A stretch of 64,000 bases of DNA, from contig NC_008358.1 of assembly GCF_000013025.1 (NCBI RefSeq), positions 930,001 through 994,000 on the forward strand. The letters are read 5' to 3'. Under the pieces are notes generated by a model. The model worked only from the letters and a program-made list of their open reading frames with translations, searched no databases and was not told the DNA's origin. Source of the stretch: Hyphomonas neptunium ATCC 15444 (GTDB lineage Bacteria > Pseudomonadota > Alphaproteobacteria > Caulobacterales > Hyphomonadaceae). Each line of letters starts with the position of its first letter. Positions within the stretch are counted from its first letter, which is position 1. Positions 1 through 7,060 of this stretch are shown here, in pieces. Made by a program: the position numbers and the translations under genes.

Positions 1-55
1 CTATGTCGAGCTGAAACTCGCCGACATCGAACGCCTCTTCGGCCGCCGGGGATGA
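1..55 (+). CDS. C-terminal end of an unidentified protein (partial)
   Basis: An open frame enters from the left edge and ends at TGA 53-55, giving the tail YVELKLADIERLFGRRG. The stop overlaps the ATG of the following serine hydrolase (ATGA at 52-55), so the two genes are probably translationally coupled. Seventeen residues are too few to name a family; the gene is real mainly by its coupling and its unbroken frame. Confidence 0.55.
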   Translation, partial: YVELKLADIERLFGRRG

Positions 56-1308
56 CCGGGATGCGGCTCAGCCGGCGCAGCCTGATGGCAGGGGTCGCAG
101 GCGCGGCCCTCACTGCCTGCGCTCACCGGGCAGACCCCATGCGTATCCCCGCCGCCGCCGCGCGCCGCCGCATCGAAGACCTCGTCTATTCCGCCATGGT
201 CCCCGCCGCCGGCCTGGTCGTGCGTCAGCGCGGCGAGGTCATCTTCGCGCAGGCGCAAGGCCTCGCCCAGGGCGCCGCGGGGGAAGCAGACCCCGCCCCC
301 TTCACGCCAGACGCGCCGATGCGCATCGCTTCGGTTTCAAAGATGGCCGTCGCAATGACCGCCCACCGCCTCGCGGCCAAAGGCGCTTTGGATATCGACG
401 CCGACATCCGCGCCGCCTTCAGCCCGCCCTTGATCAATCCCCATTTCCCCGACGCCCCGATCACCCTGCGCCAGCTCCTCAGCCACACCGCCGGCCTCGA
501 AGACCCGGAGGTCTATTGGCAGCCCCTCCCGGGCCGCACCGAAACCCTCTTTACCCAAACCATGTGGCGCACGCCGGACTGGGGCCCGCCCGGCGCGGGC
601 TTCCGCTATGCCAATTTCGGCTACGGCCTCGCCGGCGCTATCCTTGAGCAGGCAACCGGCGACCGTCTCGACCGCCTCACCGCCCGCGAAGTGCTCGCCC
701 CCTTGGGCCTCGACATAGGCTTCAACTGGTCCGGCGTCTCCAGCAGGAAGCGCCGCCACGGCGCCACACTCTACAGCCGCGAAGCAGAGGGTAGCTGGCA
801 GGTGCAGGCCGATGGCCCCACCAATCTCACCGGCTCAGATCCCGCCATCCTCACCGAAGACGGCGCCCGCCTCGCCGACTATGTTCCGGGCACGAACGGC
901 ACCCTCTTCAGCCCCCAGGGCGGCCTGCGCGCGAGCCTCCACGATATGGCCATCCTCGCCCGCGCCGCTGCGCAAGACCCCGCGATGACCCGCCCCGTCT
1001 GGCGCTTCGATCCCGCCGGCCCCAATGGCGACGACGAACAGCTCTATTTTGAAACCTTCACCCCCGGCGCCCAGATTCACGAAGCGAATGCCTCACCCAT
1101 CCCCGGCGTCAAACTGATCGGCCATCACGGCGAAGCGTACGGGCTCTATTCCGGCGCCTTCCACGCCCCGACGCTCGACGCCGAGATCGCCTTCGCCGTT
1201 ACCGGAACCTCCGTGCCCGGTATGGAGCGCTCGCCCCATCATCCGGTCATCGTCAAGGCAACCGAGCCCCTCTGGGCCGCGGCGGAAACCCTGCTCGCCG
1301 CGCTCTAG
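52..1308 (+). CDS. Serine hydrolase, class C beta-lactamase/DD-peptidase fold, probable Tat lipoprotein
   Basis: The 418-residue protein begins with a twin-arginine-like stretch (SRRSLMAG) followed by a lipobox ending in LTAC, which suggests Tat export and lipidation. The catalytic motifs of the beta-lactamase-related family (PF00144) are visible: Ser-x-x-Lys in ASVSK, Tyr-x-Asn in RYANFGYG, and a late HHGEAYG in the place of the Lys/His-x-Gly motif. Such proteins are periplasmic esterases, peptidases or carboxypeptidases; the substrate cannot be read from the sequence. The start at 52 overlaps the previous stop. An ATG at 61 is an equally possible start. Its TAG shares bases with the stop of the convergent gene. 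Confidence 0.85.
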   Translation: MTGMRLSRRSLMAGVAGAALTACAHRADPMRIPAAAARRRIEDLVYSAMVPAAGLVVRQRGEVIFAQAQGLAQGAAGEADPAPFTPDAPMRIASVSKMAVAMTAHRLAAKGALDIDADIRAAFSPPLINPHFPDAPITLRQLLSHTAGLEDPEVYWQPLPGRTETLFTQTMWRTPDWGPPGAGFRYANFGYGLAGAILEQATGDRLDRLTAREVLAPLGLDIGFNWSGVSSRKRRHGATLYSREAEGSWQVQADGPTNLTGSDPAILTEDGARLADYVPGTNGTLFSPQGGLRASLHDMAILARAAAQDPAMTRPVWRFDPAGPNGDDEQLYFETFTPGAQIHEANASPIPGVKLIGHHGEAYGLYSGAFHAPTLDAEIAFAVTGTSVPGMERSPHHPVIVKATEPLWAAAETLLAAL

Positions 1309-2672
1309 CCTTTTGTTTTCTTGGCCTTGCGCGGCTTTGCGGCCTTCTTGCCTGCCTCCTTCGCCTTGCGCATCCGGTCGCCGCCACCCATCGCCACCCA
1401 CCAGAATATCCGCCAGCCTTCAGCAAAGCTCATCTTCCGTGTCGGCGCCAGCGTGCCCTGCTTCTCGGGCGCGGCCACCTTCGGCGCCTTGCGCTTCTTC
1501 TTCAGAGGACGGACGGGCTCTGCCGGCTCCGGCGGGCTTTCCACCGGCGCTTCCTCTTCGGTAAACTCCACCTGCGCGGGCACATCGCCGCGCTCAAACT
1601 CGCCCTTCACATTGTGCAGCAGATGCGCATCGGAAAAGTCGATCGCCAGCTCCACCCACAGCGGCAAATGGTCAGACATCTGCCAGGTCAGCCAGCGTTT
1701 GGAATAGTATTCCTTGTCCTTTCCGGTATCGCGGGGCCGCCCATCAGGCTTCAGGTCGCGGTGTCGCGCGGGCAGCACAGGGGCGTAATGCTCGTAATGA
1801 TCGGCATGAAACACCGTCTGGCTCCAGTCGAACACACCGGAGGACAGGAATGTCAGCTCATCCTTCAGGGTGCGGAAGGCGATCTGATCGTAATAATGCG
1901 TCCCCAACAGGTTTGACGGATACTGCTCCGGCGGCAACTGAAACCCCGCCTTGGTCAGCGCGCTCATTGTCTCGTCGACGGGGTTCTTGATGTTGAAATC
2001 GCCCAGCAGAATGTAGTTCTCATTCTCCCGCTCGGCCCGGTCGGCCATCTCGCGCGCGATATAGTCGATCTCCGACACCCGCCGCGCATACCCGTCGCTT
2101 CCCTTCGAGGTCTCCCCGAAATAGATATGCACCGTACACAGCGAAAACTTGAACCACCCCGCCTGAAAGCTCACCATAAAGGGCGTGCGCGCAAACTGCT
2201 GCTCGCCTGGCAACAGGGCATGCTTGGGCAAAACAATCTCGCCCACAATATTCCGGAAGCGGACTTTCCGGCTGTCATACACAAAGCACATCCGCTCCCG
2301 GTTGCCACTCGCCCCGGTCGTCACATCCGTCGCAATAAAATCCCAGCCCGGCCCCATCAGGCGGATCACATCCTTGAGCGGCCCGAGGTCCTCGTTCACC
2401 TCCTGCAACGCGCAGACGTCAAACGCAGACAGCACCTCAGCAATATAATGCAGGCTCTCTCGGCGGCGCGGCCCATGGCGGAATTTGTTATTGTCGAAAT
2501 CCCGGATGTTCCAGGTGCCGATGATGATGCTGGAATCTTTCGTCCGGCGCGGCACGCCCTTGGGCGGGGGCGAGGCGAGCTGCGCGCGCAGCTCCAGCAG
2601 GCGGCGAGAGGTCCAGTCGGCCTCCGATTCAGAAAAAAACTTGCGGTTCCGAAGGTCGGTATACCAGACCAT
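1305..2672 (-). CDS. Endonuclease/exonuclease/phosphatase (EEP) family protein with basic C-terminal tail
   Basis: The N-terminal two thirds carry EEP-fold hallmarks (PF03372): IIGTWNIRDF with the metal-binding Asn, CALQEVNEDL with the metal-binding Glu, ILLGDFNIK, and a terminal SDHLPLWVEL with the catalytic His. It is therefore a metal-dependent phosphodiesterase such as a nuclease or lipid phosphatase. The last ~90 residues are low-complexity and Lys/Pro/Ala-rich (KKKRKAPK, KKAAKPRKAKK), a likely nucleic-acid or surface-binding tail. I chose ATG 2672 because GGGGGA lies just upstream; ATG 2690 has no ribosome site. No signal peptide is evident. A CtrA-like triple box lies 40-65 bases upstream of this start. 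Confidence 0.8.
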   Translation of the reverse strand: MVWYTDLRNRKFFSESEADWTSRRLLELRAQLASPPPKGVPRRTKDSSIIIGTWNIRDFDNNKFRHGPRRRESLHYIAEVLSAFDVCALQEVNEDLGPLKDVIRLMGPGWDFIATDVTTGASGNRERMCFVYDSRKVRFRNIVGEIVLPKHALLPGEQQFARTPFMVSFQAGWFKFSLCTVHIYFGETSKGSDGYARRVSEIDYIAREMADRAERENENYILLGDFNIKNPVDETMSALTKAGFQLPPEQYPSNLLGTHYYDQIAFRTLKDELTFLSSGVFDWSQTVFHADHYEHYAPVLPARHRDLKPDGRPRDTGKDKEYYSKRWLTWQMSDHLPLWVELAIDFSDAHLLHNVKGEFERGDVPAQVEFTEEEAPVESPPEPAEPVRPLKKKRKAPKVAAPEKQGTLAPTRKMSFAEGWRIFWWVAMGGGDRMRKAKEAGKKAAKPRKAKKTKG

Positions 2673-2711
2673 GGCTGTCCCCCATCGCATTCTGCGGCTG
2701 GTTAGGGTCTC

Positions 2712-2737
2712 TTAAAGTTTGGTTAGCGAGGGGTTAA
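2712..2737 (-). promoter_or_regulatory. Putative tandem CtrA-binding site upstream of the EEP gene
   Basis: The + strand reads TTAA (2712-2715), seven bases, TTAG (2723-2726), seven bases, TTAA (2734-2737). CtrA of Caulobacter binds TTAA-N7-TTAA, so three half-sites spaced by one helical turn give two overlapping boxes with a single mismatch. The site sits just upstream of the EEP gene start at 2672, where a promoter would be, and ctrA itself is in this window. Binding is inferred. Confidence 0.5.
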
Positions 2738-2771
2738 CAAACTGGAAACTTTTCCCAGCAGGGGAGGGGGC

Positions 2772-4184
2772 TCACACCGAAACAACGCGTCCGGGGTTCA
2801 TGATGCCCTGCGGGTCCAGCGCGCGTTTGATCGCCCGCATCGCCTGGGTCGCGGCGGGCGGACGCAGGCGCGCCAGCTCATCGCGTTTCAGCCGCCCCAC
2901 GCCATGTTCGGCAGAGATCGACCCGCCATGCGCCATCACCGTGTCATAGATCACCCGCGTGATTGCGCCCTCATGGTCCTTCAGCTGCGGCGCCGCCGCC
3001 CCCTGCGCTTCAACCACGGAATAGTGTAGATTCCCGTCTCCCACATGCCCGAAGATCACAAAATCCGCCGTAGGCAGAACAGTGCGAACGGCGGCATTGC
3101 AGGCTTCAATAAACACCGGAATCCGGCTCACCGGCACGGAAATATCCTGGTTCAGCGCCGCCCCATAGGCGCGCTTGGAAAGGGGGATCGTCTCGCGGAT
3201 ATGCCAGAAGGCCTTGGCCTGCGCCTCGCTCGTCGCAATCGCGGCGTCCTGCACCAGGCCTTCCTCCATCGCCGCCGCCAGCGCGCTTTCCAGCAGGGTA
3301 CGCGCATACGCCCCGTCCGTCTGCGACACTTCCATGAGCACCCGCCACGGCGCATTCGAGGGCATTGGGTCCCGCGCGGTGGGAATATCCGCCACCACCA
3401 TGTCCACGGCATTGGCCGGGATAATTTCGAAACTCGTCACCGAATCCCCAACCCGGCCGCGCACCAGGGAAAGCAGCTTCACCACATCATCCGCCGACGC
3501 ACAGATCACCCAGGCTGTCGCGCTCGACACCTGCGGGAAGAGTTTCAGCGTCGCCGCCGTAATCAGCCCCAGCGTCCCCTCCGCCCCGGCAAACAGATGC
3601 TTCAGGTCATATCCGGTATTGTTCTTGCGCAGCCCCGACAGCCCGTCCCACACTTCGCCAGACGGCAACACCACCTCCAGCCCCAGGATCAGGTCCCGCA
3701 TCATCCCATAGCGCAGCACCGCGACGCCCCCGGCATTGGTCGAGATAAGGCCCCCGATGGTCGCGGTCCCTTCCGAGCCGAGCGAGAGCGGAAAGAGCCG
3801 CCCCGCCGCCTCGGCCGCCTGCTGCGCCGCCACCAGCGTCGCGCCTGCCTCGATGGTCAGGGAGTTATTGAACGTGTCGGTCTCGCGCAGAGCGTTCATC
3901 CGCGTCATCGACACACACACTTCGCCATGCGGCGTGCCCCCGTCGATCAGCCCGGTATTGCCCCCCTGCGGCGTCATCGCCACGCCATACTGCCCGCACA
4001 GCTTCACCAGCGCCGCTGCCTCAGTGGTAGAGGCCGGCCGCACGATCAGCGGCGTGTTCCCCTGATACGTCCCCCGCCACGGCGTCGACGCGGCCAGCAA
4101 TGTCTCCGGCGCCTCACTCCAGCCCTTGGGCCCGAGCAGGTCTTTGACAGCGGCGAGAAAAGCGGAGGGAAGCATCTGGGTCAT
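2772..4184 (-). CDS. FAD-linked oxidase, GlcD/D-2-hydroxyglutarate dehydrogenase type
   Basis: A 470-residue flavoprotein of the GlcD/D2HGDH/D-lactate dehydrogenase family. The FAD-binding PCMH domain is seen in VRPASTTEAAALV and TPQGGNTGL near the N-terminus. The C-terminal FAD-oxidase domain has GHVGDGNLHYSV, with metal-binding His, and SAEHGVGRLK followed by DPQGIMNPGRVV. Members oxidise D-2-hydroxy acids and feed electrons to a quinone or ETF. The start at 4184 is supported by GAGAGGGG upstream; the frame stays open further upstream but with non-family sequence. It is on the same strand as the EEP gene with a gap of 99 bases. The exact 2-hydroxy acid is unknown. Confidence 0.87.
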   Translation of the reverse strand: MTQMLPSAFLAAVKDLLGPKGWSEAPETLLAASTPWRGTYQGNTPLIVRPASTTEAAALVKLCGQYGVAMTPQGGNTGLIDGGTPHGEVCVSMTRMNALRETDTFNNSLTIEAGATLVAAQQAAEAAGRLFPLSLGSEGTATIGGLISTNAGGVAVLRYGMMRDLILGLEVVLPSGEVWDGLSGLRKNNTGYDLKHLFAGAEGTLGLITAATLKLFPQVSSATAWVICASADDVVKLLSLVRGRVGDSVTSFEIIPANAVDMVVADIPTARDPMPSNAPWRVLMEVSQTDGAYARTLLESALAAAMEEGLVQDAAIATSEAQAKAFWHIRETIPLSKRAYGAALNQDISVPVSRIPVFIEACNAAVRTVLPTADFVIFGHVGDGNLHYSVVEAQGAAAPQLKDHEGAITRVIYDTVMAHGGSISAEHGVGRLKRDELARLRPPAATQAMRAIKRALDPQGIMNPGRVVSV

Positions 4185-4218
4185 GCCCCTCTCTAACCCG
4201 CCTCCAACCCCCGTGTCA

Positions 4219-4248
4219 TCCCGGATGCGGCAAAGCGGCGATCCGGGA
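4219..4248. repeat. Short palindromic repeat between genes
   Basis: TCCCGGAT at 4219-4226 is matched by its reverse complement ATCCGGGA at 4241-4248, within a context GTCATCCCGGAT...ATCCGGGACC. This wording is typical of dispersed intergenic palindromes in alphaproteobacteria. It lies upstream of the FAD oxidase start. The remaining bases from 4249 to 4451 are C-rich and show no gene I can support. Confidence 0.5.
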
Positions 4249-4451
4249 CCTTGCCGCCATTCGAGCATTTTGCGGAGAGCCACCCCAACCCTCCCCACAT
4301 CCATGGGGTGGGGGCGCTCTCAGTGGAAGCAAGCCCTATCCAACAAACCCCACCCCCGCCGCCCCAAAAATTCCCAATCCTCCCAACCCCTTGCAAAAAA
4401 CTTCCGCAAACCTTCCCCACGCCCTCCGCCCGCGGACATATACTCGCCCCC

Positions 4452-4849
4452 ATGCCGAGCTTCACGCGCCTCCGCAGACATCCAGACTTCGCCGGGTTCT
4501 TTGACCTGGTGCACCCCTCTTCTGGCCGGTGCTGTTCTGGCAACTCATCCGCGCGTCGAAATACATCGCCGCGCTCGGCTGCCGCGAGGCCCTTGTGGAT
4601 GTAAACGGGTGGGGCTTTGTCACCATCGCCTTCCTCGGCGACCGCGACCCCAGCCCCTCCGCCTACAGACCACTTGAGCCCACACGGGCGCACTGGAGCG
4701 ATCCTGTCTGGTCGTCATCCACGCCTGATGAATTCGCCAGCGATGCCACGCGCCTTATCTTCCCCTGTGCCAACGGGGGAAGTGGCAGGGCGCAAAGCGC
4801 CCTGACGACGGGGGCCTACGCCCTCACGGCCCACGCCGACACCTCCTAG
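4452..4849 (+). pseudogene. Frameshifted small hypothetical gene
   Basis: From ATG 4452 the frame reads MPSFTRLRRHPDFAGFFDLVH and then degenerates. From about 4517 a second frame reads convincing protein (FWPVLFWQLIRASKYIAAL, then GCREALVDVNGWGFVTIAFL) down to TAG 4847-4849. Joining the frames needs one extra base near 4515-4517, in GCACCCCTCTT. The joined product would be about 130 residues with a hydrophobic, aromatic-rich N-terminal half. I do not recognise the family. No Shine-Dalgarno is obvious. The last ~30 codons lie in a palindromic repeat, so the true tail may also be lost. A sequencing error is an alternative explanation. Confidence 0.45.
4759..4816. repeat. Double-hairpin dispersed repeat
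   Basis: Two adjacent perfect hairpins are present: CTTCCCC (4759-4765) with GGGGAAG (4776-4782), and AGGGCGC (4787-4793) with GCGCCCT (4797-4803), followed by GACGACGGGGG. The layout resembles the short palindromic elements scattered through Caulobacter and Hyphomonas genomes. It overlaps the 3' end of the frameshifted ORF, so it may have inserted into or recombined with that gene. Confidence 0.55.
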
Positions 4850-4937
4850 TTTTCAACGCACCCCGAATTCAGCCCCACACACCGGCCAGCCCCCGCTGCG
4901 TCCGGCTAAAACCGCTGCCTGAAATCCGAATACCCGC

Positions 4938-5561
4938 TTATCCCCGGTCCAGTCCCCGCATCGCGCCCGCAATCCCGGCCCCGCCGGGCAACGCGTCCAG
5001 CCCATCAATCACGCCCGCCCGCATCTCCGGCGTCTTGTTCTGCCCCAGCTTCGTGATCCCCTCAAACCGGCGCGGTCGCATCTCGAAAGCGCGGATGCCG
5101 CCCAGCATCGCTTCGAAGGCGGCCGGCTTCATCTTCGCCCGCGTCCAGGGCGGCTTGGGCAGGAGGGCGGTTTCGAACACGGCAGAGAGGTCATCGAGAA
5201 ACGCGGCGGCGCCCTCGCGGCCGGTCTCGGTGACCGTGCCCTCTGCCTCCACCGACAGGTAATTCCAGGTCGGCACCTGATCGGGCACCTCGCCATACCA
5301 GTCCGGAGAGATGTAAGCCTCCGGCCCCGTAAACACGAGGGTCGCCTCCGCCCCGGCCAGCAGCCGCGCCGTCACGCGATTGGCCGCCGACAGATGAAAC
5401 CGCAGCACGGCCCCATCCCCCTCGGCCCGCGCAATCACCGGCGTATGCACCGCCAGCGGCGCTGCCTCGCCATTCACCGCCACCAGCGCAAGCGGGTGCG
5501 CCGCCATCCGCGCCAGCAGGACAGTCAGATCCGTCTCGCGGAAGCGGGGGGCTGGATGCAT
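4938..5561 (-). CDS. FMN-binding negative transcriptional regulator, PaiB family
   Basis: The 207-residue protein matches the PaiB/FMN-bind_2 family (PF04299). It starts HPAPRF, then has LALVAVNGEAAPLAVHTPV, the diagnostic VPTWNYLSVEAEGTV and the late ALPGGAGIAGAMRGL. PaiB proteins have a split-barrel flavin fold and in Bacillus repress sporulation or protease genes; most members are uncharacterised and may be flavin oxidoreductases. The start at 5561 directly abuts a strong hairpin and no ribosome site is visible, so translation may be structure-controlled. It is downstream of, and on the same strand as, the Sel1 gene. Confidence 0.85.
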   Translation of the reverse strand: MHPAPRFRETDLTVLLARMAAHPLALVAVNGEAAPLAVHTPVIARAEGDGAVLRFHLSAANRVTARLLAGAEATLVFTGPEAYISPDWYGEVPDQVPTWNYLSVEAEGTVTETGREGAAAFLDDLSAVFETALLPKPPWTRAKMKPAAFEAMLGGIRAFEMRPRRFEGITKLGQNKTPEMRAGVIDGLDALPGGAGIAGAMRGLDRG

Positions 5562-5563
5562 GT

Positions 5564-5616
5564 CAGGGCCTGGGGATCGGATCAGGCGACTATCCTGAAC
5601 CGATCCCCGGCCCCTG
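5564..5616 (-). other. Long hairpin abutting the start codon of the PaiB gene
   Basis: Nested complementary blocks are visible: CAGGG (5564-5568) with CCCTG (5612-5616), GGGGATCGG (5572-5580) with CCGATCCCC (5600-5608), and CAGG (5583-5586) with CCTG (5594-5597). The hairpin fills almost the whole 64-base gap between the Sel1 stop and the PaiB ATG. No T-run follows, so it looks more like a leader structure or palindromic repeat than a classical terminator. Confidence 0.6.
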
Positions 5617-5625
5617 TCACGCCGC

Positions 5626-6954
5626 CTATTGGCAAACCTTGGCGCTGGTATTGCTGCCGCTCATGGTGCAGTGGGCCCAGCGATACCGGTCGCGTGTTGC
5701 GGCCTTGATGTCCGCCACGCTTTTCATCGGCGGCGCCGATGAGGCCGGCGAAGCCGAAGTATAGCTCGGTGGGCTGGAGCCATAGGCGGCCTGATAGCGC
5801 GCCGCTGCGGTGCCTGGTGTGTTCGTACCTTCGCCGAAGGTGCCTTCGAGGCCTGTGCCGCGTGAGGCCAGTTCCCGATCGGCCGCCGCGCCGGTGGCCT
5901 GCCCGGCGAACCAGTAGGAGACGACATAGAGATTGTTGGTGGAAAAGCCTGAAAGACTGCCCGCCTGACCGGTCACAAATTCGGCAAGTTCCGCAGAGCG
6001 ATAATCATTCAGCGCTGCGCTCAGGGCCGCGTCATGGCCGCTTGAGGCAATCAGCGCGTTGATCGCGGCCTTCTGCTCGGCCAGCCGGGCGAGGTAGGCT
6101 TCGTATTCGGCAACCTCGGTGCGCCATTGTTTCAGGATTTTCGAGCTTTCGCACGCCTCCGGATATTCCATGGTGCAGGCCTTGTCGAAATTCTCTGCAG
6201 CCAGATCATATTCTTCGATCTGGGTGTAGACGATCCCAAGATTGACGCAGCTTTCCTTGGAACCGTCCGCGCAATTGGCGAGGGCATATTCCAGGCCCGC
6301 CTTGGGCTCGAAGGTCGTATAGTCCGGCAGCATATAAGCTGCCTCCACCACGCGGCAGGAATCGGGCTGACCCAGCGCGCAGCCTTTCTTGCCATAGATC
6401 ACCGCTTGCTCGGCATTGATCGCTGTGCCCTGGTCCCCATCCAGATATTCCGTGGCCAGAGTGGCGCAGGCCAGCGCGTCTTCCAGGTCGCAGGCCTTGG
6501 CATAGACCGGCAGGGCCAGTTCCACATTCTTGGGCACGCCATCACCGGTGAACAGGCGCAGCGCGGCATCGCTGCACGGCGTCGTCAGGCCCTGGTCGCA
6601 GGCAACCGCGCCGACTGTCACCATCCGGGCGGTATCGCCGGCATAATCAGGATGCGCGCCGCTATAGAGTTCCCAGGCAATCTGGCAGTCATCGGGCGAG
6701 CCAAGCTGGCAGGCCTTCGAGGCAAACCGCGCCGCGCCTGGAAGGTCCACCGGCGTCTCGATGCCCTGCAGCAGGCGGATGCCCTGATTGATGCAGGCGT
6801 CAATGTCGCCCGCCTCACACGCTGCCGGCCAGTTTTCCGCGCCCGGCGGCAAACCGCCTTGCGCCTCTGCAGACTGGAAGGGGGCAAGCAAGGCTATGGC
6901 CAGGCCGGCCCCTGCCAGTGCCAAATGGCGAATTTGTTGAAAGCGGAAGGGCAT
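5626..6954 (-). CDS. Secreted Sel1-like repeat protein with seven C-x7-C motifs
   Basis: A 442-residue protein with a Sec signal peptide (residues 1-~31, ending FQSAEAQ). The middle is made of helical ~35-residue Sel1-like repeats. Seven of them hold a cysteine pair spaced C-x7-C, such as CEAGDIDAC, CQLGSPDDC, CDQGLTTPC, CALGQPDSC and CTMEYPEAC. This is the arrangement of Helicobacter cysteine-rich proteins, where each repeat is pinned by a disulfide. The C-terminal ~150 residues are Ala/Ser-rich with no domain I recognise. AAGGAGG precedes the start. The protein is probably periplasmic or outer-membrane associated and acts as a protein-interaction scaffold. Confidence 0.8.
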   Translation of the reverse strand: MPFRFQQIRHLALAGAGLAIALLAPFQSAEAQGGLPPGAENWPAACEAGDIDACINQGIRLLQGIETPVDLPGAARFASKACQLGSPDDCQIAWELYSGAHPDYAGDTARMVTVGAVACDQGLTTPCSDAALRLFTGDGVPKNVELALPVYAKACDLEDALACATLATEYLDGDQGTAINAEQAVIYGKKGCALGQPDSCRVVEAAYMLPDYTTFEPKAGLEYALANCADGSKESCVNLGIVYTQIEEYDLAAENFDKACTMEYPEACESSKILKQWRTEVAEYEAYLARLAEQKAAINALIASSGHDAALSAALNDYRSAELAEFVTGQAGSLSGFSTNNLYVVSYWFAGQATGAAADRELASRGTGLEGTFGEGTNTPGTAAARYQAAYGSSPPSYTSASPASSAPPMKSVADIKAATRDRYRWAHCTMSGSNTSAKVCQ

Positions 6955-7060
6955 CGGCGGCCTCCTTGTTGCTGAACCATGTCGGGAATCCGGTCGAAGC
7001 CGGATGCATCGATGATCCTAGGCAAGGAAAGCGGGTCCGTAATGCCCCCGAAGAGGGGTA

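Noticed and set aside
3045-4196. 383-codon frame antisense to the FAD oxidase
   Set aside because: Composition is Arg/His/Pro-rich with no motif. The opposite strand has clear GlcD-type motifs.
6989-7006. Palindrome ATCCGG-TCGAAG-CCGGAT between the Sel1 and xseA genes
   Set aside because: Short and GC-rich with no T-run; I could not support a function beyond chance or a weak terminator.
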